Below are positions 52,021 through 60,369 of a DNA stretch of 64,000 nucleotides, one piece after another (position 1 is the stretch's first letter; each line of letters begins with the position of its first letter). The position numbers and the translations under genes are program-made. The stretch lies in NCBI RefSeq assembly GCF_900168065.1, contig NZ_FUZZ01000002.1:434001-498000 (forward strand). Direction: 5' to 3'. Source of the DNA: Chitinophaga ginsengisegetis. Lineage in GTDB: Bacteria > Bacteroidota > Bacteroidia > Chitinophagales > Chitinophagaceae. The notes under the pieces are model-generated. The model was not told the origin of the DNA. It saw only the letters and a list, made by a program, of their open reading frames with translations, and searched no databases.

Positions 52021-52066
52021 CAGCAGGGATCGCCTGTGCGGCGATCCCTGCTGTATTTTATTTTTT
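52021..52066 (+). terminator. Terminator of the RND efflux operon
   Basis: A perfect 14-base stem (CAGCAGGGATCGCC with its complement at 52040-52053), 5-base loop, then TATTTTATTTTTT. It overlaps the end of the convergent esterase gene and may act in both directions. Confidence 0.9.
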
Positions 52067-52855
52067 ACGGTGCTGAAACAACCACGGCATCACACCGGGT
52101 TCCACAAACATATTGTCCCAGCTGTTGTGTCCTACGCCGGGATACTCCGTATATTTTTCTTCTGCACCCAGTGCTTTCAGTTTCGCATCATAAGCCCTGG
52201 AGGCTTCTACCGGCACTACGTTGTCATCACCGCCGTGAAAAATCCACACCGGTACTTTTTTAGCAAACCTATCAGCTGCTGCTACGTTGCCTGCGCCACA
52301 GATAGGAAATGCGGCAGCAAAAATATTGGGACGTTTGGTGATTTCATAAAAGGTGCCCATTCCGCCGAGCGATAAACCGCCGATGTATACACGTTTGGTA
52401 TCCACTTTTCCGCCGGCCAGTAAACTATCCAGCAATTGGTTGAGTAAAGCGGTGGGAGGTGTGGGATCGCCATCCAGCGGAAAATCTGCCTGGATTACTT
52501 TACCGGTGCTGTCGCGCACAAATTTCATAGGCGCCCATGTTTGATCGGGAGGGCACTGCGGGAAAACCACAAATGCCGGGTAATTGGCGCGGATGGTATC
52601 ACGCACGAACATGGCGCCGCCATGCAGCAGCTGCGCGTTATTATCGGTGCCCCTTTCTCCTGCTCCATGCAGGAAAACGATCAGGGGATATTTTTTGTGA
52701 CTATCGTAGTTGGCCGGCAGCAGGAGACGGTAGCGGAGGGTATCACCCTTACGGATAAACGATTCACGGCTGTACTGGGAAAGATCGTCCTGTGCAGCGG
52801 CTACCAGGCTACCGGTGAGCATGCAGGCCAGGAAGAATAATTTCAGGTAACGCAT
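52058..52855 (-). CDS. Exported alpha/beta hydrolase (esterase or peptidase type)
   Basis: A 265-residue hydrolase. Signal peptide to VAAAQ. The fold markers are YPLIVFLHGAGERGTDN (oxyanion region), the nucleophile elbow GGLSLGGMGTFYEI (Ser), PVWIFHGGDDNVVPVEASRAY (catalytic Asp) and GVGHNSWDNMF (catalytic His). This matches the dienelactone-hydrolase/prolyl-oligopeptidase-like group that includes carbohydrate esterases and phospholipases, often annotated only as prolyl oligopeptidase family serine hydrolase. Periplasmic or outer location likely. Substrate unknown; the gene stands alone. Confidence 0.83.
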   Translation of the reverse strand: MRYLKLFFLACMLTGSLVAAAQDDLSQYSRESFIRKGDTLRYRLLLPANYDSHKKYPLIVFLHGAGERGTDNNAQLLHGGAMFVRDTIRANYPAFVVFPQCPPDQTWAPMKFVRDSTGKVIQADFPLDGDPTPPTALLNQLLDSLLAGGKVDTKRVYIGGLSLGGMGTFYEITKRPNIFAAAFPICGAGNVAAADRFAKKVPVWIFHGGDDNVVPVEASRAYDAKLKALGAEEKYTEYPGVGHNSWDNMFVEPGVMPWLFQHRKK

Positions 52856-52892
52856 AACTGGGGAATTTTACACCCAATATACTACGGCAAAA

Positions 52893-53690
52893 TCAGTATT
52901 TCAGTGTAAAATGCTGTTTAACTTTAAAATCTTTCCGGAAAAATACCAGCCCGATAAAAAACAGGTCGATGGTCATGGTCACCTGCGGATGTTCCTGTAT
53001 GGTATGCCAGGCGGCTTCCATATCCGGGGTCCAGTGGATATCGTCAAAAATAAAAACGGAGTATTCATCAGCAAACTGCAGGCACTGCTCAAAATAGGCC
53101 AGGGTGGGTTCTTTGCGATGGTTCCCATCTATATACACCCAGTCGGGCAGCTGCATTTGTTTTAACACGTCCGGTAACACGGTATCAAAATTCCCCGTTA
53201 CCTGCGTGATGTTTTTGATGTGAAGCGCCTCAAAGTTTTTGGCAGCCCGCGCTGCTATATTAGGGCATCCTTCAATGGTATAAATACGGGCCTGCGGGGC
53301 GGCCTTTGCCATATATGCTGTAGAAAGCCCCATAGAAGTACCCAATTCAAGGATACGGCCCGGTTGGAGGTATTGTATCAGCCGGTAAAATAACTGCCCG
53401 AATTTGGGCTGTTTTGCCGCATAGCGGGTAATATCCCGTACCCGGCGTTCATTACCGGCCGATATCAGCGACCCTGCGCCCAGGTCGGTTACCTGGAGCG
53501 TTTCATTACTTTGCAGCAACTGTTTGCGCAACTGTTCTATTTCCCGGAAAGCCGGATGCTGTTTTTTATCCAGCAATACATCCTCTATCAGTGAAAATAC
53601 AAAGGGAGAATGTACATCATGACGATTGCCTGAAGTAAAATAATACTTCAGGTACTTTCCGGCTAAATTATACTGTTGCGCTAAACCCAC
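52893..53690 (-). CDS. Class I SAM-dependent methyltransferase
   Basis: A 265-residue cytoplasmic protein. SAM-binding motif RILELGTSMGLSTAYMA at about 110-126, then IYTIEGCPNIAARA and DWVYIDGNHRKEPTLAYFEQCL with VFIFDDIHW, the arrangement of O-methyltransferases of the catechol type. The N-terminal stretch RHDVHSPFVFSLIEDVL is typical of a Bacteroidota-specific subgroup. The acceptor is unknown. It follows the glycosyltransferase gene by 14 bases. Confidence 0.82.
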   Translation of the reverse strand: MGLAQQYNLAGKYLKYYFTSGNRHDVHSPFVFSLIEDVLLDKKQHPAFREIEQLRKQLLQSNETLQVTDLGAGSLISAGNERRVRDITRYAAKQPKFGQLFYRLIQYLQPGRILELGTSMGLSTAYMAKAAPQARIYTIEGCPNIAARAAKNFEALHIKNITQVTGNFDTVLPDVLKQMQLPDWVYIDGNHRKEPTLAYFEQCLQFADEYSVFIFDDIHWTPDMEAAWHTIQEHPQVTMTIDLFFIGLVFFRKDFKVKQHFTLKY

Positions 53691-53704
53691 TGGCTAAATT
53701 ATTT

Positions 53705-54442
53705 TTAATAGATCTTTCCTTTTATCATGCCCCACATATGCAAACGATGCTGCAGGGATACTCTCAACACACCTAAACCATAAATGGCGCTGCGTTTGAA
53801 ATTGATACTGGAGGCCTCGTCGAAGTATTTGGTAGGACAGGTAATCTCTGCAATATCGTATCCTTTCATAAATATCTGCGAAACCATTTCATTATCGAAC
53901 ACAAAATCGTCATTATCAGCCATATAGTTGATATCACGCAATACTTCCGATGAAAAAGTGCGGTAGCCGGTGTGGTATTCACTCAGCTTCTGACCAATCA
54001 GGATGTTTTGTGTCAATGTTAAGAAACGATTAAATATGTACTTATACATTGGCATTCCCCCTTTCAGGGCGCCTTTTCCCAGGATCCTGGACCCGAATAC
54101 CACCGGGTACACATCGTTGGCAATAATACTGCACATGGCGGTAATGAGCTTTGGTGTATACTGATAATCGGGATGCAGCATCACCACAATATCAGCTCCG
54201 AGGTCCAGCGCTTTGTTGTAGCAGGATTTCTGGTTACCTCCATAACCTTTGTTGTTATCGTGACGTATCAGGTGCTGAATCCCCAGCCGCCTGCCGACTT
54301 CAAGGGTATCGTCTCTGCTGGCATCATCTACCAGTACTACATCATCAACTATGTCAAAAGGGATTTCCCGGAATGTTTTTTCCAGCGTAAGTGCTGCGTT
54401 GTAGGCCGGTAATACAACCACGATCTTTTTGTTATTAAGCAT
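53705..54442 (-). CDS. Family 2 glycosyltransferase
   Basis: A 245-residue GT-A enzyme resembling dolichol-phosphate mannosyltransferase-like proteins. Motifs: VVVLPAYNAALTLEKTFREIP, VVLVDDASRDDT (nucleotide site), NNKGYGGNQKSCYNKALDLGADIVVMLHPDYQYTP with the DxD-like position reading H-P-D, and GYRTFSSEVLRDI. The C-terminus is soluble with no clear membrane segments. It likely adds a sugar in lipid or envelope glycan synthesis. It precedes the methyltransferase in one transcript with a good promoter. Confidence 0.87.
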   Translation of the reverse strand: MLNNKKIVVVLPAYNAALTLEKTFREIPFDIVDDVVLVDDASRDDTLEVGRRLGIQHLIRHDNNKGYGGNQKSCYNKALDLGADIVVMLHPDYQYTPKLITAMCSIIANDVYPVVFGSRILGKGALKGGMPMYKYIFNRFLTLTQNILIGQKLSEYHTGYRTFSSEVLRDINYMADNDDFVFDNEMVSQIFMKGYDIAEITCPTKYFDEASSINFKRSAIYGLGVLRVSLQHRLHMWGMIKGKIY

Positions 54443-54464
54443 GAAAGTGGATCAAATTTGGCAG

Positions 54465-54494
54465 CAAAGGTAACTCACCTGCTGATAATTCAAA
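54465..54494 (-). promoter_or_regulatory. Promoter of the glycosyltransferase-methyltransferase pair
   Basis: On the minus strand TTTG (54491-54494), an 18-base spacer and TACCTTTG (54465-54472) match the Bacteroidota -33/-7 consensus. The start codon is 22 bases downstream. Confidence 0.65.
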
Positions 54495-54560
54495 ATATCT
54501 CCCGGAAATGCATTCCGGACACCACCTATCATGATTTAATTTTAACTGTTATTAATTATT

Positions 54561-54568
54561 TATCTTTG
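54561..54568 (+). promoter_or_regulatory. -7 element of the unknown 442-residue gene
   Basis: TATCTTTG matches TAnnTTTG. Transcription would begin near 54575, so the ATG at 54573 is probably outside the message and the ATG at 54630 is the real start. Confidence 0.45.
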
Positions 54569-54629
54569 CCTGATGATGTTTTTGGCATCATATTTTCTTA
54601 AATTTTTGTTAACAAAAAGCAAAAACAAC

Positions 54630-55958
54630 ATGTTAAAACACCTACCAACGGAAATGAGGCATGATAAACGCTTGACCTGCAAGCCCGATGAGTCATTACC
54701 GTTAGTACACCTGGCTCAAAAGTTTCTGACCACCAGATGGATTAAAGTGCTACCAGCCCCACTTGTTTTACTTTTTACTTTCCAGACAGCCTATGCACAG
54801 GACCCGGAACTGAAAAGCACCACGTCTCCTGTTATCAGAACCCAGGATACCACCATCCGCAAACTGCTGGAAGACGTACAACGGATCACCGACAATGACA
54901 AACAAAACTCTACCGCTATACAGGCCCTGTTACAGGGAAAGGAAATAGATAATATCACGAAGTATGAGCTGATAAAAAATAATATCATCAATGCCAGTGA
55001 AACCTATTATCTGCTGAATAAGAAAATTATCGATCTGAAGTCACGTACCACTACCAATAACCTCGATGTTTTCATCACCTCGCTGAATAACCCGGAAAGT
55101 AAAGCGCTGGGCTTTTCTCTGAGCGACCGCATTGTAGAACTGGTAGAAAAGATCATCCTGAAAAACAAAGGAGATAAAGGAGAAAAGAATTCCAAAATTG
55201 TTGAGTCTACCAAGTCGATCATCAACAGTCCTATCTTCCAGAGCTTTACCTCCCTCACTCCCCCGCTGGCAATTGCCAACTCAGTGATGAACTTCCTGCA
55301 CAGCGTGAGTGTGAATAACAAACAGATCAATCAGAAGTCATTACAGGATTTTGAAAAAGAGCTGAATAAATATGTGGTGTATTACACCGCATTAAATGAT
55401 GCCAACCAGAAATTTGAATATGGCCTGAACTTCAATAAAGATCAACTAAGCCTGTTACAGGATAACCTGTTTGATCATCTTTCATTTACCGCCACTTCTC
55501 TCAAATTTCCTGCTCCGCAGAAAGGGAATCAGGGTTTGAGCCAAACGATGAATGAATACTTTTTTGATTTTAAGAAAGAAAAAGTAGTGGATTACTTCGC
55601 TAAACTGGAAGAGAAATATACCAAAGGCAAACGGATCGACTATGAATCCCTGCTGCGCGAAAACTCTTCCCTGAAAGAAGTAAATAACCAGCTGGAAGAC
55701 CTGGTATTACAAACCAAACGATTTGAAAATCTTTACAACGAATATTTCACTTTACTGGACTCTTACTATACCAAAGTAAACAACTCGCTGAAAATTGCTC
55801 AGGATAATGGTCTTGCCGACAAAAGCATCATCGATGCCAAACAGGCGGAGTTCAGGAACCTGAAAACAGAAGCAGTGGGCGAAATCCAGGCGTCTATCAA
55901 TATACGGGAACTGTACAGCAATACAGAAAAAATCAAATACCGTTACAGGATATTCTAG
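54630..55958 (+). CDS. Exported or membrane-anchored helical protein of unknown function
   Basis: About 442 residues from the chosen ATG; I do not recognise a family. A long polar N-terminus (about 40 residues) precedes a hydrophobic segment (WIKVLPAPLVLLFTFQTAYAQ) that ends like a signal peptide site. The remainder is almost wholly alpha-helical and charged (KLLEDVQRITDNDKQNST, VELVEKIILKNKGDKGEKN, SSLKEVNNQLEDLVLQTKRFENLYNEYFTLLDSYYTKVNNSL) with coiled-coil character. The 19 residues between 54573 and 54630 lie upstream of or at the likely transcription start. It stands alone, divergent from the glycosyltransferase gene, followed by a strong terminator. Confidence 0.65.
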   Translation: MLKHLPTEMRHDKRLTCKPDESLPLVHLAQKFLTTRWIKVLPAPLVLLFTFQTAYAQDPELKSTTSPVIRTQDTTIRKLLEDVQRITDNDKQNSTAIQALLQGKEIDNITKYELIKNNIINASETYYLLNKKIIDLKSRTTTNNLDVFITSLNNPESKALGFSLSDRIVELVEKIILKNKGDKGEKNSKIVESTKSIINSPIFQSFTSLTPPLAIANSVMNFLHSVSVNNKQINQKSLQDFEKELNKYVVYYTALNDANQKFEYGLNFNKDQLSLLQDNLFDHLSFTATSLKFPAPQKGNQGLSQTMNEYFFDFKKEKVVDYFAKLEEKYTKGKRIDYESLLRENSSLKEVNNQLEDLVLQTKRFENLYNEYFTLLDSYYTKVNNSLKIAQDNGLADKSIIDAKQAEFRNLKTEAVGEIQASINIRELYSNTEKIKYRYRIF

Positions 55959-55974
55959 TTAAACATATTAATAT

Positions 55975-56022
55975 AAAAGCAACAGGCGGTAGTGAAGGAT
56001 TTCACTACCGCCTGTTGCTTTT
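55975..56022 (+). terminator. Strong hairpin terminator after the unknown helical protein
   Basis: A perfect 22-base stem (55975-55996 with 56001-56022) and a 4-base loop GGAT. The arm itself ends in TTTT. It separates the gene from oxyR. Confidence 0.85.
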
Positions 56023-56083
56023 ATAGGATTTAACGTCTTCCTATAGATTTTATTTATACCTTTACGCCACAATCTTAGAGGAA

Positions 56084-57028
56084 ATGACGACAGTTCAATT
56101 GGAGTACATTGTTGCGGTAGATACCTACAGAAGTTTTGTAGTAGCAGCAGAGAAATGCTTTGTAACCCAGCCAACACTGAGCATGCAGATTCAGAAGCTG
56201 GAAGATGAATTAGGCATTAAACTGTTTGATCGCAGCAAATTACCGGTAGTCCCTACAGAAATAGGCGTATCCGTGGTTGCCCAGGCCAGGATCATTATTA
56301 AGGAAAATGCCCGCATCCGCGAGATTATAGCAGACCAGAAAAAGGAAGTACAGGGCAACCTGAAAGTAGGCATCATTCCTACCCTGGCGCCTTACCTGCT
56401 TCCGCGTATCCTGACCGGGTTCATGAAAAAATATCCGAAGGTACGGCTGGAGATATGGGAATATCCTACCGAACAAATTATGCAGCAACTAAAACAGGAA
56501 CTGCTGGATTGTGGTTTGCTGGCTACTCCCCTGCATAACCCTCACCTGGAAGAACATCCTTTGTTTTATGAGTCCTTTGTGGTGTATACCGCTAAAAGCA
56601 ATGCTTTATACGAGAAAAAAATTGTGAAAGCAGACGAGCTGGATATCAAAGATGTGTGGCTGCTCAACGAAGGACATTGCATGCGCAACCAGGTGCTGAA
56701 TATCTGTAAAGATAAATTCACAATGGGCGATAATAAGAACCTCGAATATAATACCGGTAGTGTGGAAACACTGAAAAGAATGGTAGACCTCAATGAAGGC
56801 TATACGATTTTACCGGAGCTGTCGCTGCAGGACCTTTCCTCCCGGCAGCTGAATATGGTGCGCTATTTCAAGGCGCCCGAACCGGTGAGGGAGATCAGCC
56901 TGGTAACACATCGTCACTTTATTAAACAGGCGTTGATAGAAGCCTTCAAAAAAGAGATCCTGGCACATGTGCCGGAGAAGATGAAGGTGCAGAAAAATAA
57001 GAAGGTAATTGAAATTATAACGGCATAA
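56084..57028 (+). CDS. oxyR: Hydrogen peroxide-sensing LysR-type regulator
   Basis: A 314-residue LysR-family regulator. N-terminal winged helix: VQLEYIVAVDTYRSFVVAAEKCFVTQPTLSMQIQKLEDELGIKLFDRSK. The effector domain contains WLLNEGHCMRNQVLNIC, with Cys199 and Cys208 by direct count, the same residue numbers as the peroxide-sensing pair of E. coli OxyR. Oxidation to a disulfide would activate transcription of peroxide defence genes; none is in the window. The start ATG follows AGAGGAA, a fair Shine-Dalgarno, and a TACCTTTA near-consensus -7 at 56057-56064. Confidence 0.93.
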   Translation: MTTVQLEYIVAVDTYRSFVVAAEKCFVTQPTLSMQIQKLEDELGIKLFDRSKLPVVPTEIGVSVVAQARIIIKENARIREIIADQKKEVQGNLKVGIIPTLAPYLLPRILTGFMKKYPKVRLEIWEYPTEQIMQQLKQELLDCGLLATPLHNPHLEEHPLFYESFVVYTAKSNALYEKKIVKADELDIKDVWLLNEGHCMRNQVLNICKDKFTMGDNKNLEYNTGSVETLKRMVDLNEGYTILPELSLQDLSSRQLNMVRYFKAPEPVREISLVTHRHFIKQALIEAFKKEILAHVPEKMKVQKNKKVIEIITA

Positions 57029-57044
57029 CGGAAGATATAAAGAA

Positions 57045-57085
57045 AACGGGCTGGTAATAATACATTACCAGCCCGTTGCTTTTTA
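57045..57085 (+). terminator. Terminator of oxyR
   Basis: 14-base perfect stem AACGGGCTGGTAAT (57045-57058 with 57064-57077), loop of five, then GCTTTTT. It is between the convergent oxyR and M48 genes. Confidence 0.85.
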
Positions 57086-57092
57086 AAGAGAT

Positions 57093-57896
57093 TTATGCTT
57101 TCGCCGGTGTATAATACTTCATTGCTTCCGGCATCAGCTGTTGTAATTTTTGTACGCGGGTAGCGTCGCTGGGGTGTGTACTCAGGAGTTCAGGTGGCTT
57201 CTGACCTTTGCTCATGTTAGCCATACGTTGCCAGAAAGGAATTGATTCCTGTGGATTGTAACCGGCCATTGCCATGAATATTACACCCAGGTGATCGGCT
57301 TCCAGCTCATTACCGCGGGAAAAGGCAAGCGTACCTAAGTTACCGCCTATACCAAATGCCTGGTTGAAGAGGTTTACGGCAGTAGGATTCTTATTCAGCG
57401 CCACAGCGCCTGCTACCTGGATCCCCTGCATTACCAGTCCCTGGCTCATACGTTCGTTACCATGACGGGCAATCGCATGTGCTATTTCATGGCCCATTAC
57501 ACAGGCAAGTGCAGTTTCATTCTGGGTTACCGGTAACAAACCGGTATACACCACTACTTTACCGCCAGGCATACACCAGGCATTTACTTCTTTACTATCT
57601 ACGAGGTTAAATTCCCATTTATAGCTGGATATTTCATTCCCCATATTATTCTGGTTCATGTACCTGGTAACGGCAGACGCAATGCGCTGGCCCACTCTTC
57701 TTACCATTTCGGCGTCTTTACTGGTAGTTTGCGCCACTACTTTGTTTTCAGACAAAAACGACTGGTATTGTTGCACAGCCATTGATTGCATAGTGCTTTC
57801 AGGAACGAGGTTCAGCTGACTACGGCCGGTGATGGGTACACGCGAACAGGCCGCCAATGCGAGGCTTGCAGTAAAGAATAAAACATACTTTTTCAT
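57093..57896 (-). CDS. M48-family zinc metalloprotease lipoprotein
   Basis: A 267-residue periplasmic lipoprotein. Lipobox ALAACSRV. The zinc site is MGHEIAHAIARHGNERMSQ (HExxH) with the third ligand in ELEADHLGVIFMAMAGY. A C-terminal LLSTHPSDATRVQKLQQLMPEA is typical of M48B proteases such as LoiP and BepA-like quality-control enzymes, which degrade misfolded envelope proteins. No TPR domain follows, so it is LoiP-like in size. Single-gene unit. Confidence 0.9.
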   Translation of the reverse strand: MKKYVLFFTASLALAACSRVPITGRSQLNLVPESTMQSMAVQQYQSFLSENKVVAQTTSKDAEMVRRVGQRIASAVTRYMNQNNMGNEISSYKWEFNLVDSKEVNAWCMPGGKVVVYTGLLPVTQNETALACVMGHEIAHAIARHGNERMSQGLVMQGIQVAGAVALNKNPTAVNLFNQAFGIGGNLGTLAFSRGNELEADHLGVIFMAMAGYNPQESIPFWQRMANMSKGQKPPELLSTHPSDATRVQKLQQLMPEAMKYYTPAKA

Positions 57897-57931
57897 GGGA
57901 GCATCAATTTAAATATGCGGAAACGCACAAT

Positions 57932-57977
57932 GCAAAAAGCAAAAAGCATGCACATTTTTATGGCTGTCGCTTTTTGC
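57932..57977 (-). terminator. Possible terminator of plsY
   Basis: GCAAAAAGC (57932-57940) pairs with GCTTTTTGC (57969-57977) across a 28-base loop. There is no further T run on the minus strand. Confidence 0.35.
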
Positions 57978-58002
57978 TTCCTGCTTTAGTATATAACTAT
58001 AA

Positions 58003-58647
58003 CTAGTTCTTGTCTTTTCTGTTCTTAAACAGCGGAACTTTACTTTCCACACCTTTCAGCAGCCGCGTAATATTCTTCTGGTGGGTTAATACCACCATTA
58101 AAGCTACAGCAATAGCAAATATGCGATAGAAAATTTCCGGTTCATTGAAGATATAGAGGATAAGTATCGGGAAAGCGATACTGGCAATGATAGAACTGAG
58201 AGAAACGTATCTGGTTAAAAAAAGGATCATTAAAAATACGCCTACGCAGCACAGCGCTACCAGCGGCTGGATGGCAAGCACCAGTCCGAACAGGGTAGCA
58301 ATTCCTTTACCGCCCTTGAAGTTTGCCCAGATAGGGAATATATGACCTACCACTGCAGCGAGCCCCAGACCGATCTGGAGATTCACGAGTTGTGTAAGAT
58401 GCTCAGGATCAAGATAATAGGGAGCCAGATAAGCTAAACGTACAGCCAACACGCCTTTCAGCATGTCTACTACCATTACAAAAGTACCCGCTTTAGGCCC
58501 CAGCACCCTGAAAGTATTGGTAGCACCGGCATTGCCGCTGCCATACTCCCGGATATCCATACCAAAAACGCCTTTACTCACCCAAACAGCTGTAGGAACA
58601 GATCCTATCAGATAAGCACAAATAAGCAATAAAATTTCTATCATCAC
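58003..58647 (-). CDS. plsY: Acyl-phosphate:glycerol-3-phosphate acyltransferase
   Basis: A 214-residue membrane protein with about five to six transmembrane segments. It transfers an acyl group from acyl-phosphate to glycerol-3-phosphate to start phospholipid synthesis. Motifs: LLICAYLIGSVPTAVWVSK, REYGSGNAGATNTFRVLG, and NFKGGKGIATLFGLVLA, matching the three conserved loops of PlsY. The C-terminus is basic. Its acyl-phosphate-generating partner PlsX is not in the window. Confidence 0.92.
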   Translation of the reverse strand: MMIEILLLICAYLIGSVPTAVWVSKGVFGMDIREYGSGNAGATNTFRVLGPKAGTFVMVVDMLKGVLAVRLAYLAPYYLDPEHLTQLVNLQIGLGLAAVVGHIFPIWANFKGGKGIATLFGLVLAIQPLVALCCVGVFLMILFLTRYVSLSSIIASIAFPILILYIFNEPEIFYRIFAIAVALMVVLTHQKNITRLLKGVESKVPLFKNRKDKN

Positions 58648-58759
58648 TACAAGTTAGGAATGCTAAGATAACAAATTCTGTGTTAAAATAGAGAGAATAT
58701 TAGAAAAGATTGTAACACAAAAGTTGGATTATCAACACTATTTATATGTAACTTTTAAT

Positions 58760-59587
58760 CTATTTTGTTGAGGGTACATAAAACTGAAGCGCCAGCCAGT
58801 TATCTTTTTCTATCCTTCCCTCCATGATAAAACCTGTTGAAACCGCGGCCGCTGCAATGTTTTCTTCGTCGGTTGGTAAGATCCCGCTCAATAGTAATTT
58901 GCCCCCCGGCACTAATAAATGCCGCATATCTCCCATAAATTTCAGTAAAATGTTATAGTTGATATTTGCCAGCAATATATCATATTTTCCGGTAATTGCA
59001 TCAAGGTTGTCTGCCTGCCATACTTTTACCTTGTTCATGCCGTTGGCAGTAAGGTTTTCCAGCGTATTATTCACGGACCATTCGTCGTAGTCAATGGCAT
59101 CCACCGTATCAGCTCCCATCATTTCCGCCAGGATGGCGAGAATACCGGTTCCTGTACCAAAATCAAATACCTTCTTCCCCTTAAAGTCCAGTGGCTCCAT
59201 GAGCTTTATCATGGAAGCAGTAGTAGCATGATGCCCGGTACCAAAAGCCATTTTAGGGGTAATAATAATTTCATATGCGGGTTGCGGATCAAACGGCGGG
59301 TGAAACTCCGCCCGGATACCGCAAAAGCTATCTACCTGCACCGGCTGGAAATTGCTCTCCCACAGGGCGTTCCAGTTAACCGGTAAAATCGTTTCTTTCG
59401 TATAGGTAACCCCGTGGGCTTCCAGTTGCTGCTGTAGCGCCGCCTCGTCGAAATCAGCGGCGGGGATATAGGCAATAAGTGTGTCCGGCTGTTCTTCAAA
59501 CCCTTCGTATTTCAGCTCAGATAACTGGGCAATCAGCAGGTCTGTTTGTTCGGCGCCGGCCCGCATGGTAATAGCAATGTAAGACAT
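58760..59587 (-). CDS. prmA: Ribosomal protein L11 methyltransferase
   Basis: About 275 residues from ATG 59587. SAM-dependent methylation of ribosomal protein L11. Motifs: NWNALWESNFQPVQV, IIITPKMAFGTGHHATTASMIKLME, KVFDFGTGTGILAILAEMMGADTVDAIDYDEWSVNNTLENL and LLANINYNIL. An in-frame TTG at 59596 lies within the -7 element region, so ATG 59587 (MSYIAITMRAG) is preferred. Confidence 0.92.
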   Translation of the reverse strand: MSYIAITMRAGAEQTDLLIAQLSELKYEGFEEQPDTLIAYIPAADFDEAALQQQLEAHGVTYTKETILPVNWNALWESNFQPVQVDSFCGIRAEFHPPFDPQPAYEIIITPKMAFGTGHHATTASMIKLMEPLDFKGKKVFDFGTGTGILAILAEMMGADTVDAIDYDEWSVNNTLENLTANGMNKVKVWQADNLDAITGKYDILLANINYNILLKFMGDMRHLLVPGGKLLLSGILPTDEENIAAAAVSTGFIMEGRIEKDNWLALQFYVPSTK

Positions 59588-59593
59588 AGGCCG

Positions 59594-59601
59594 CAAATAT
59601 A
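59594..59601 (-). promoter_or_regulatory. -7 element of prmA
   Basis: CAAATATA reads TATATTTG on the minus strand, seven bases before the ATG. The message would have little or no leader. Confidence 0.4.
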
Positions 59602-59675
59602 GCCATTAGTGTCTAGCTTTCAGTCTTTTGCCCCTGTATCTGCCGCTAAAATCATCTCCAGATATTAAAAATCAT

Positions 59676-59683
59676 TATATTTG
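59676..59683 (+). promoter_or_regulatory. -7 element of the small exported protein gene
   Basis: TATATTTG matches TAnnTTTG and lies 25 bases before the ATG at 59709. Confidence 0.45.
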
Positions 59684-59708
59684 ATTTATAAATCATATCA
59701 ACTATCCT

Positions 59709-60278
59709 ATGAAAGCACTGTTCCTCCTGCTGACCGGCGTGGCGTTGTCCCTGTCGGGCATGGCCCAGGTAATTAAAGTACGGCCACCAGAACCTATTAT
59801 GGATTCCATCATTTACCAGACTGAAAATGTAACGCTGATCTTCGACCGGAAGCATCTCACGGAATACATGACGGGCATGGATTCTACCCTCCGCAACAGT
59901 AAATACAGTAACAAGGTATTTAACAGCGTACAGTTTGCACACCTGAATGCCATTGATATGGGCAACCATTTCCGAAAGGCTTATTGCTACCTGGAAGATA
60001 CTGCCAACAAGGATTTTAGTTACAGCACCGGTAAAATGAATATGTTATGGGCAGAAGATGGCGGTATTATGCTTCCCTATGTGGAAGAAATAATGCCGGA
60101 TCTGCTGGCCGGCGGGGAAGTAAGGGTGATAGACAGAAGTACCAAAGCGATACAACCGGCTTACAAGATGATTGCCGAACCGGTAGATGGTAATAATTAC
60201 CGGGTGGTCCGCCTGAACAGCGGCCGGGAAATATTCAGGGAAAGTACTTTCCGTGTAGAGCAGCTTACGAGGAGATAA
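59709..60278 (+). CDS. Exported protein of unknown function
   Basis: A 189-residue protein with a clear signal peptide (MKALFLLLTGVALSLSGMAQ) and no family I can name. The mature part is mixed alpha/beta: TENVTLIFDRKHLTEYM, MGNHFRKAYCYLED, MNMLWAEDGGIMLPYVEEIMPDLLAGGEVRVID and YRVVRLNSGREIFRESTF. It is divergent from prmA and convergent with pnp. No partner suggests a role. Confidence 0.65.
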   Translation: MKALFLLLTGVALSLSGMAQVIKVRPPEPIMDSIIYQTENVTLIFDRKHLTEYMTGMDSTLRNSKYSNKVFNSVQFAHLNAIDMGNHFRKAYCYLEDTANKDFSYSTGKMNMLWAEDGGIMLPYVEEIMPDLLAGGEVRVIDRSTKAIQPAYKMIAEPVDGNNYRVVRLNSGREIFRESTFRVEQLTRR

Positions 60279-60299
60279 AAACGGATCCATCATAAAAAG

Positions 60300-60335
60300 A
60301 GAAAGCAGCCACCTGGGTGACTGCTTTCTTTTGTA
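60300..60335. terminator. Bidirectional terminator between the exported protein gene and pnp
   Basis: AGAAAGCAG (60300-60308) pairs with CTGCTTTCT (60321-60329). T-rich bases follow on both strands (TTTGTATTT on plus, CTTTTTATG on minus). Confidence 0.7.
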
Positions 60336-60369
60336 TTTAATTCCAGTTATCTGCTAGCTATAACAGCGC

